Origin: Nilaparvata lugens
Taxonomy: Eukaryota; Arthropoda; Insecta; Hemiptera; Delphacidae
DNA length: 64,000 nt
NCBI RefSeq assembly: GCF_014356525.2
Contig: NC_052507.1
Span: forward strand, 49,603,660-49,667,659
Direction of reading: 5' to 3'
The translations under genes and the position numbers were made by a program. Below, piece after piece: positions 55,503 through 64,000 of this stretch. The notes under the pieces were generated by a model that saw only the letters and a list, made by a program, of their open reading frames with translations, was not told the DNA's origin and searched no databases. The stretch's first letter is position 1; each line of letters begins with the position of its first letter.

Positions 55503-58110
55503 CTACTCACAGGAAAATGGAAATTGAAGATAAGCCCATAGGCACCCTAACAATCTCAAGGACCAGAGCTTGGAATACAAGAGTTCAGCTAAGGAGGGCC
55601 AGATAGCGAGATGAAAGATAAGTGAAAAGAAAAAATGACACACAGCAAAGTCAATAGAAAACTGCCATTCTAGAAATGAAAGATCCAAAGCACGATGAAG
55701 AAGGGAAAAGGAATAAGGGCTTTGGAAGAAGGAGGGGGGCCTTTTATGCGCCTCTTACTGACTAGCAGGAATACTGTGAGTGTATTCTAGTCACTTTATA
55801 CTGAGTCTACCGTGTTTGACTCAGCACGAAATTTCCTATTCTATCGCCTGTTTGGAATATAATGTGTACTTAGTTAATGAAATAAAGTTTTGGACGCAAC
55901 TGAGATAGAATATAAGCCTTTATTTTCATTATTATTCACAGTATTCTCAAAACGCAACTTATCTATTCTGAATAAGCACTACCTCTGTGATTGAAGCCAA
56001 AGTGCATGAAAGGTGGTTGATGGTAGTGTCAGCACAGGTAGGGCTCCTACACCAATGATATAGATCAGCTTGCTGATATAGATCAGCTTGCTGATATGGA
56101 TCAGCTGAAATGAACAATTCAGCGTTCAATCGGTTTCACTTCCACATAGCAACAAGCTGACAAGCAGCTGAAGCGAATCATTGAAAATACATGACCATGA
56201 TATTTTAAAATCTATGTGCCTAAATGCTGATTCAAATCTTGATCGTCCACAATCGAAGTGTGAGTGGCACCTCCCACGGTATTTAGATGAGAACGGTAGG
56301 GGTCATGAAATGTGTGAGCAGTGGCCAGCCAGCTAGATTGCGTCATCGCCACCAACCGAGGTTTTTAACACCTATTGACAATCTATGAAACTTATTTGTT
56401 TAGAAACAGATGATTGGATATGAAATGACATCAGCTACACCGGAAATTTAGCACAAACATGCGCGTGACACCTACCGTCTTCTTCTATATACCGTGGCAC
56501 CTCCCATCTATTTTCCCACTCAAGATGCACTTAATTCCCTCAAAAACTTCTCAAAAAGCAAACCTTTCTGAAGGTTGAGAGCCGCTACTCAAGAGGTTTT
56601 TATTTATGCTACGGCCAAACAACTCACTGGGCATTCCAATAGATTAATGATGCTATAGAGAACAATATGATGCTATAGAGAACGATTACATGCTACAACG
56701 AACGATTGTAATACTATTATAGATGATATATAGATCAGTATTCAATTTAAAATTATTGAAGCACGCTATCATCAGGTGCAAAAAGAGATCCAATATCTAT
56801 TGAAACCTGATAGATTTCAGATACTTACAAAGACACTACAGCTCTGGAGAATCGGAGAATCCGGCCTGAGGAAGAAAATCTGGATTCTCAATGAATTTTC
56901 TTGAGAAAATAGCACTAAAGAATTCTTTTATACTTTCGCGACTAAATGGAGCGCTCTCCCTAATTAGTTGATTTATGAGAGGAGACGATTAAAAAACTCG
57001 TATTTTATGCAAAATGGAAATGATTCTTCCCCACTTCAGTTTCGAACGGGGAACATTGTAATATTTTATACAGCCATTCATCAAGGACAGAGTCTCAATT
57101 CCTATTTGCACTTCAAACAAGATTGGTCTCTCAATCGTCAGTCTCTACCTCTTCTCCTGTTTCTCTATCTTCTTCTTTTTCTTCTTGCTCTTCTTCTTTC
57201 TCTTCTTCTCCTTCTCCTTTTATTCTTCTCTTGTGTCTCTTTAATTGATTTGTTAGAAACAGAGCCAAATAGGCTGCAATGGAAAAGTTTGGAATCCTTT
57301 GAAGTGGGAGATTCTGAATATTGATAAATCGAAAATCGAGAATCTTCTCCTTTGAATACGGATCACTTCTGTCTGTTTTTAAAGTCAAGAACTCAATGGG
57401 AGGGATGCAAGACTACTTTGAATTCATTTCTCGGATATGGAGTTATTGGAATGAGAAAAGAGTTTATTTCAAAATCATCGACGTTATCTTTCCAGCTCAA
57501 ACTCCATGGCAGAAAAGGAACTGATTCCAAGAGTTATATTCACAATATGATCTATTGATCAATGCAAAGAAAGTGAACCCAGCACGGCTAGTGTTGCTCC
57601 ATAATCAACTGCTGCTTACACACAGAGAGAGCAGCCGGTGATAGCAGCTGAAGCAATACTGCTTTTCTGCTATTAGAGAAACATTTCCAAAAATCAAATT
57701 CCATTCAAGTTTCAGTTTTAACCTTATTTCCATTCAATATCATGAGAAAGTTTTCAAAGATCATGAAGATGAATCTTCATCTTCTTACAAGAATTAGGCT
57801 CTATTGGCCTGTACCGGCATTCATTTCTTTCAAACGTTAACATTAATTTATGAACGGTGAATCATGTGATAAAGGCAATATTGGTGTTTCACATTATATG
57901 TGATTTTTTTAAAAGTTTCTTTGAGGAGTCTCCTGCTTTGTGCATTATTATTCAGATTCAGTATCTATTGTAGATGTACCCAATCTGTTTCTGCATTTCG
58001 TCTAAAATATCATTTATTATAAGGTATGAATGTAGTGTGAATGTTGCATGTGGGAATAAAAAATGTATTGTTTTTCTGTCACAACTCACTAAATTCTATG
58101 CCAATCTTAT
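55503..58110. other. 2.6 kb without recognised gene
   Basis: Contains a three-fold repeat of about 18 bp with core gatcagcttgctgatat (56055-56106) and a CTT-rich low-complexity run (57150-57235) that makes a Leu-rich open frame. No repeat shared with the rest of the window and no recognised protein. Confidence 0.5.
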
Positions 58111-58119
58111 CATTCTTTC

Positions 58120-58700
58120 ATGGGGGCTGATGTGAAGTTTTTTGAGAGTGTAGATGATGTTAACAATTGTTTTCTTACTGGTAAAAATGATCTTACTATA
58201 ATACACCAAAATATTCGTAGTATGAACTGTAATTTTGACTCCTTTATCACATACTTGAATTGTTGGAATAAAAGACCGGATATTATAGTTTTATCTGAAA
58301 CATGGACTCAATCTGAAAATGATGCAGCTATGTATAACATTGAAGGGTATGATAGATATCATGCTGGTGCTGATTTCACAAGAGATTCTGGTATTATATT
58401 ATTTGTTGCAACTGAAGCGGGTATAATGTGCTCTGAAATTACAGCAAATATCATCGGTGCTGATTCTGTATTACTTGAATGTCGCATGTTCAACTATTGT
58501 TTTAGTATTCTTGGTATTTACAGATGGCATGGTGTACAAATAGAGAATTTTTTTGATAGTCTTAATGAATTGTTGGTGGGCTACCAAGCTGCAAATGTTT
58601 TATAATAGGTGACATTGATATTGATATAAGCAGAATTGGTGATATTAAAACTTTGAAATATTTAGAAATGTTGTTTAGCAATGGGTATGAGTGTCTTATA
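58120..58700 (+). pseudogene. Non-LTR APE-type endonuclease N-terminal fragment
   Basis: Reads 'DLTIIHQNIRSMNCNFDSF', then 'RPDIIVLSETW' with the catalytic-type Glu, 'IEGYDRYHAGADFTRDSGII', and, past a TAA at 58603-58605, 'GDIDIDI' and 'YLEMLFSNGYECLI'. These are the N..S....D.....ET, GG.G-like and GD.N-type landmarks of APE-like endonucleases of jockey/CR1-group elements, where the last usually reads GDINID. The domain would nick target DNA. It is cut at about 58700, where GL gag sequence takes over in the same frame. Confidence 0.8.
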
Positions 58701-58702
58701 GC

Positions 58703-60093
58703 ATTAGCGCATGCAACAGGATTAAACCAACAAAAAACACCTGATAACCTACCACCAAAAATAGAGAAGACTACATATAAACAATTACGAATATATGATA
58801 ACCCCGATACAACCCACATAAGCTCAGAAAAAACAAATAAAGAAAATAAAGATACTTCAGCATCACATACTACCTGTAGGAACGATTTACCGAAAATATT
58901 AGTAGGAAAACAGAAGCCAATACAAGACAGCCTACCACAAAAAACCGCCGCCCACCATGCACATAAAACAAACCGCAAGCAACAACCCCTATTAAGCATA
59001 CTGTTCCCCACCGACGATCCATCACCGCAGGAAGAGCAAACCGCCACCGAAGAGTCACTACTAAATATAAACCGTCGCCAGGAGGAGACTGCCACCATGC
59101 ATCCGCACACCGAACCTACACCCGCGCATCAATGACCCCACCGAGGCACACCAAGGACGGGAAGGAAGACACCAGGGAGTACCGAGAGGACGGCATCCAG
59201 GACTGAAGGAGCGCCCATCACAAGGCCCGGAGGCGGAAGAGACGAGGGAGGAACCGCGCGCGCCGATGGAGGCCGCATGCACGTTTCAAACGCCCAAGGA
59301 GGATACCGGACCGACCCGAGGAGGAGGAGGACAGAGGATCGACGGCATGCATCCGCGGCACATTCGCTTTAAGGAAGATAATCAGTGATGTGACCGGAAA
59401 AATGAGCAAACGAAATGGATTAAAAATGGAACTGGTAACAAAGCAACTATGGATTCATGCAGGGAAAATAATGGAGTGGATTACCAAAGGAGATTGATGA
59501 AGGATAAAAGGTGTTTAAGAAGGGTGAAAGAAATAAGAAGTAATGTAAATAAAATGGAAGTACCTGGCTATTATATGTTGAGAGGTTATATTATTAAAGA
59601 AATTATAGGTGTTTTGATTTATTGTATTGTGTGGATTACCATGGCTGTGATAATATTGAAAAGTGATGCTATTGATGTTATAATTAAGACCATGTTATTG
59701 TTGAAGGAATTTGTTGACTGTTGGAAATCTTGTATGGTGAAATTGTTTGTTATTAAGGCCGTGATGTTTGATAAAAATTGTGATGTTAATGAAATAATGA
59801 AGGGGATAATATTATTGAAGAAATTTATGGCCTATGAGAAATCTTGTTTTACGAAACTGTTTCCTGATATGATTAAGGTTGTTGATAAAGAAACTATGTG
59901 GATAGTATTGAAAGAAAATAAATGGAAGGCTTTGGATCAATTAAAAGAAATTATTATTAAAGGAGCAAGGAGTTATTTGAAAAAATATACCAGATACCAG
60001 GGCTTTGAATTCATGAAGGATAAATTATCAATAGGACAGCCTCACCAATCGATAGGAGATGTCAACAAACAGAATGCAAGAAGATGCAAGTAA
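58703..60093 (+). pseudogene. GL gag tail plus C-terminal domain (copy D)
   Basis: The frame 58653-59135 passes from the endonuclease into GL at 'LAHATGLNQQKTPDNL', then 'PIQDSLPQKTAAHHAHKT' and 'LLSILFPTDDPSPQEEQTA'. A frame change near 59110 leads into the GC-rich basic part 'SQGPEAEETREEPRAP' and 'GMHPRHIRFKEDNQ'. An in-frame TGA at 59386 follows, matching an Arg codon in copy C (probable CpG decay). The final 215 codons (59449-60093) stay open: 'CLRRVKEIRSNVNKMEVPGY', the hydrophobic 'VLIYCIVWITMAVIIL', 'LLLKEFVDCWKSCMVKL', 'AYEKSCFTKLFPDMIKVV' and 'WKALDQLKEIIIKG'. This is the best-preserved version of the C-terminal domain. The capsid and coiled-coil parts are absent. Confidence 0.78.
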
Positions 60094-60183
60094 ACCACAA
60101 AATTTCTATGAACCATATCATCGAATTTGAAGTAAATACGATAAGAAGTCAAAGGGAAACATCATTATCAACCAATTACTGAC

Positions 60184-60497
60184 CTGTCATAATAAATTTA
60201 ATCTTGGCATAGAACCGCATGGCAACAATTCCAACTTTTGACCCCTTCCAGCCATTAGAAGCCTGAAACAATCAAAGAACAATTTTTTAAGTATGTATTT
60301 TAGTAATCTACATCATATAAAAAAGGACACAAGCAGGGATAGTAAGAATAAATTAAGTAAATCACCTTAAATGTGAAAATTGTGATGGATAGGTTAGTTT
60401 TGTACCATAGAATAGAAGGCCAGAGAATTATGTCATAGGAAATGGATATCTAGAAAGTAGTCATCTAGCCAGAGCCACCTAAATCAAGTATGTAGCC
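60184..60497 (-). other. Antisense splice-like exons in GL copy D
   Basis: On the minus strand, opposite to gag: acceptor-like TATGTTTGAG at 60498 and up; exon down to 60366 with donor TTTAAG|GTGATT; intron 60365-60263 (103 nt) ending GATTGTTTCAG; exon 60262-60184 (79 nt); donor GACAG|GTCAGT. Length and donor/acceptor positions agree with copies A and C. The third acceptor seen in A and C is not conserved (TTG instead of TAG). Confidence 0.5.
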
Positions 60498-61137
60498 CTC
60501 AAACATAAGTTTATGAAAACAAGAAATTGTTCCCAAAAAAGCTATTTATATATTGTTATTTGATGTATTTATTAATGTTAATATATTTATTTATATGTTT
60601 TATATTTCATTACCATTGTTTATGCCATGTTGTTACTGGAGAAACCTCAATTGAAACGAGTTACCATCAAAGCCAAAACCAAATGTATAGCAAAAAAGAA
60701 GAATTGTACCTGATCTATAGAATATTATTAATATTGAGACCTAGAAATTATAATGAAGTATAAGCCCCAAAAAATTTGTACATCAAAATTATTTTTGAAA
60801 GAAATTTGTTATATTGAGAGTCAAAATATGTATTGTATGAAGATAAGTTGGCACCATTGCAAGCGGCAAATTTGAAAAGTACTGTATTAGGTTATAAGGA
60901 GGAAATGTATTTAAGATGTTGTATTTGTGATATTTTTTGTGTTGATAAGGAGAATTTGTTATTATATTTGATGGAGATCTAAGGGGGGTGTAAGCAGATA
61001 AGGTCTGCGAATTGTAGTGATTTTTGAGAGTGTTTTTGGTGGATGAATTATAGATTATGTCGATATGTTGAAGAAAGAATTTGTATTAAAAACATTGTTG
61101 ATTCTCAAAATATTTTGAATTCAAATTCAGGGGCGTG

Positions 61138-62345
61138 TGTAATGTATCAAATTCTGATGGGTAAATAAAAATCCCTACTTGAAAGAAATTTATTGGTCTA
61201 AGTGGAATAATAGGCTAATATTGTCAAATGCGATAACGTTTTTGAAGATTAGATAATATCAGGTATCATGGCTGAATTTATAAAGGCTGAATAGAAATGG
61301 AAATGAATTGCTACTTATATAATATTATATAAAGTATTGAAAATTTGAGGTTAGGCGTAAAATATCTATCGATCGGCGACATAATGATCGATTGAGTCGC
61401 CTAATGTAAAATCTAGTCAGACACCTTGGCAGAAATTTATTGTAACTAAATGGTATGCAACTAGAGGAACCAAAAATGCACATGGCTAATTGTTGTAAAG
61501 TGAGAAACAACCTATAATCATTAGAAAATTATATTGCATGTAAAAAATGTACTAAAAACCCAAGATAAAAATGAATTAATGTATTAAGGAAGTGGGAGGT
61601 TCGTAGGCACATGTATACTATAACAAATTTGCATGAACCAATCAAATGGTAGCAATTGATGGGTGGTAATAGTGAGTCGATTCAAATATATTTGTATATA
61701 TTTCTATAAATAATAAGAGTTTATGAATTATTGTTGTTCAGTTTATGTTTTGGATATGGCCCGAAGACAGATATAACGTCAGTTGGGTGACCTAAGTAAT
61801 AATTGAATAGATTGGCACGAACTATTTGAGCCTTGAACAGCTTAGTAACGAAATATTTAAATTTTATGCAAATTTGCAAGTCGGAAATGAAAATTGTGAA
61901 AAAGAAAGTAGAACCTGCCCACTTGCCTGCCAACCACTACCATGGAATGTCATCAAAATTTGTAGAGCACAATATCTTTTACTGTACCTTTTTAATGACT
62001 TAAAGTTAAATCAAATTATTAATTTTTCATAAGACTTTGTGATGCTATAGTAAAGCAAAAGTCATTTTAATATTTTTTTATCCCTTGGAAGAGACAACTT
62101 CGGTCACCAAATATCCAGGACTACCAGGAATTCGGATCGCCATCAGCAACTTATAGAAAATCCAGCACGTGAGTGAAAAATAGTTGAAATAATAATAGGG
62201 CGCCATCAGTGCTTCAAATGAAATACGAAATGAAAGCTAGCTCATCGAAAAGGTTTTAAAAATAAGGAAATTAATAAAAATTCTTGCGCAAGTCTTAAAA
62301 ATGGTATAAGAAATATTTTATTGAATAGGAACGAGTCAATTTATA
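61138..62345 (+). repeat. GL LTR, copy D (partial, plus)
   Basis: Begins after 'attcaggggcgtg' with TGTAATG and follows the reverse complement of the intact LTRs through 'ggtcaccaaatatccagga', 'agggcgcc' and 'cttgcgcaagt' to about 62345, where homology stops. The U5-side portion with the tRNA-like block is missing. It is moderately diverged from copy C. Confidence 0.8.
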
Positions 62346-62724
62346 CAGTATAATGAATTTATCAACTAGAAAGCCGAGACACATCAACATGCTCTTTCTG
62401 TTGACAAATTCTTAACGATTATCAGTTTTTTATGATACTCTCACGCTTTTCATATGTCTGATTCTCTGTAACAAAAAAATCTTGAATAAAATTACTGTGT
62501 AGCATGTTTTATATGTGGTGAAATATTTTCAACTAATCTGAAATAAGGCTAAATGAAATTTAAATACAGTATTACATTAAATTGTATTAACCCATTGTTT
62601 TGGGTGTTGAATTTCAATTTTTTCATGTTGATAGTGAAACTTTAATTTATCCTAATGTATGATAAATTGACAAATCAATAATCAAAATATATATTAATTT
62701 CAACGGTTTCTAATAAATTTCTAA
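62346..62724. other. Spacer between inverted LTR remnants
   Basis: AT-rich, no gene, no GL homology recognised. It separates two oppositely oriented GL LTR pieces. Confidence 0.5.
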
Positions 62725-64000
62725 AATATCTCAGGGTGCAAGATTCGGCACCTGACGGAAATAGATAGATCAATTTATCTAATGAATCAGAGCTACATTA
62801 TATTATCGCAAATTATATTATAAAAATTAATGATCATATGAACATTTGTATTATCAGCTTAGAACTTAGTATTCTTTTGATTGGTGTATCTTTTGATATA
62901 TGAATTGACTCGTTACTATCCAATAAAATATCTCTTATACCATTTTTAAACTTGTGCAAGTATTTTTACCAATTTCTTAATTTTTAAAACCCTTTCGACG
63001 AGCTAGCTTTGATTTCTTATTTCATTTCGAAGCACTGAGGGCGCCCTATCACTATTTCAAATCTTATTCGCTCACGTGCTGGATTTTCTATGAGCTGCTG
63101 ATGGCGATCCAAACTCCTGGTGGTCCTGGATATTTGGTGGCCAAAGTCGTCTCTTCCAAGGGATTAAAAATATTTAAATGACTTTTGCTTTACAATAGCA
63201 TCACAAAGTCTTATGAGAAAATTAATAATTCGATTTAACTTTAAGTTATTAAAAGGTACAGTAAGATATTGCGCTCTACAATTTTTGGTGACATCTCATG
63301 GTAGTGGTTGGCAGGCAAGTGGGGAAGTTCTCCTTTCTAATTCACAATTTTCATTTCCGATTTCCAAATTTACATAAAATTTAAATAATCTGTTCCTCCG
63401 CCATTCATGGCTCAAATAGTTCGTGCCGATCTATTAGATTATTACTTATGTTACATCTTTGATAATTTATCTGCCTTCAGGCCATATCCAAAACATAAAC
63501 TGTACAACAATAATTCATAAATTCTTATCATTTTTATAGAAATATATACAAATATATTTGAATCAGTTCACTATTACCGCCTATCAATTGCTACCATTTG
63601 ATTGGTGCATGCAAATTATTATAGTATACATGCGCCTAGGAACCTCCTACTTCCTTAATACATTAAATTATTTTTGTCTGGGTTTTTTAATTCGTTTTTT
63701 TACATGCAAAGTAATTTTTTGAAGATTATAGGTTGATTCTCATATTACAACAATTAGCCATGTGGACTTTTTGGTTACTCAAGTTGCATACTATTTCGTT
63801 ATAATAAGTTTCTGCCAAGGTGTTTTGCTAGATTCTACATTATGCGACTCAGTCGATCTTTAGGTCGCTGATCAATAGATATTTTATGCCTAACCTCAAA
63901 TTTTCAATATTTCATATAATATTATATAGGTAGCAAAATTATTTTCATTTCTATTCGGCCGTTATAAATTTAGCCATGATGCCTGATATTATCTAATCTT
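62725..64000 (-). repeat. GL LTR, copy E (partial, minus, runs off the window)
   Basis: Follows the minus-oriented LTR order: 'ctcagggtgcaagattcggc', 'cttgtgcaagt', 'tttcgacgagctagctttga', 'gagggcgccc' and 'tggtcctggatatttggtgg'. It continues to the window end. It is the mirror image of copy D and closer to it in detail (for example the ATTCAT/GAACGAGTC-like block) than to the copy C LTRs. Confidence 0.8.

Noticed and set aside
56968..57324. 118-codon frame with a long Leu run (apparent membrane segment)
   Set aside because: Produced by a CTT/CTC low-complexity tract; no other protein-like feature.
58562..59110. 182-codon minus-strand frame with many Cys and Phe
   Set aside because: Antisense shadow of GL copy D and the endonuclease; the sense frame carries recognisable motifs.

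Overview
This is an animal nuclear DNA window, almost certainly from an insect. It is AT-rich and has no bacterial operons or ribosome binding sites. It holds Pao/BEL, gag-type LTR, several non-LTR (APE-type) retrotransposons, a piggyBac and MITE/foldback elements, plus an endogenised alphavirus-like RNA-virus helicase fragment. Sap-feeding insects (Hemiptera) are plausible hosts, but that is inference. I found no convincing host gene, rRNA gene or functional tRNA gene. The window is a nested archive of mobile DNA, and nearly every coding stretch is broken.

Layout. 21-737: a foldback element. 1963-6860: a truncated, old copy (A) of an LTR family called GL here, oriented minus. It is fused at about 6865 to a Pao/BEL remnant (integrase, protease, gag, tRNA-Tyr-type primer site, to about 9650). 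10199-11235 and 18965-19806: inverted copies of a dispersed repeat (R). 13025-13425: a GC-rich DNA element. 14338-16348: a non-LTR retrotransposon. 16470-18950: repeat T, uninterrupted. 20240-21889: a decayed DDE-like transposase. 22244-24310: hairpins and direct repeats. 24540-25785: a non-LTR ORF1 with CCHC knuckles. 26305-27292: a fresh MITE inside a foldback. 29080-29820: the viral helicase relic.

30405-44705 is a second copy of T in reverse orientation, split by a complete GL element (31757-43175) with two ~2-kb near-identical LTRs and the 4-bp duplication AGGT. GL was itself hit by a piggyBac (35305-37805, TTAA). 44990-52905 is a large inverted arrangement of repeat X and a second non-LTR family, with a third non-LTR inserted in it. 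53000-55502 holds a minisatellite and two divergent non-LTR fragments. 58120-58700 is an endonuclease fragment fused in frame to a truncated GL copy (D, to 62345). D faces another inverted GL LTR (E, 62725 to the window end).

The most notable system is GL. It has very long LTRs and codes for a coiled-coil/capsid-like gag followed by a basic region and an unfamiliar C-terminal domain with a hydrophobic segment. No protease, reverse transcriptase or integrase is visible, so it would have to be mobilised in trans. All three internal copies carry, on the strand opposite to gag, a splice-like exon of exactly 79 nt behind an intron of 99-105 nt. This points to a conserved spliced antisense transcript.
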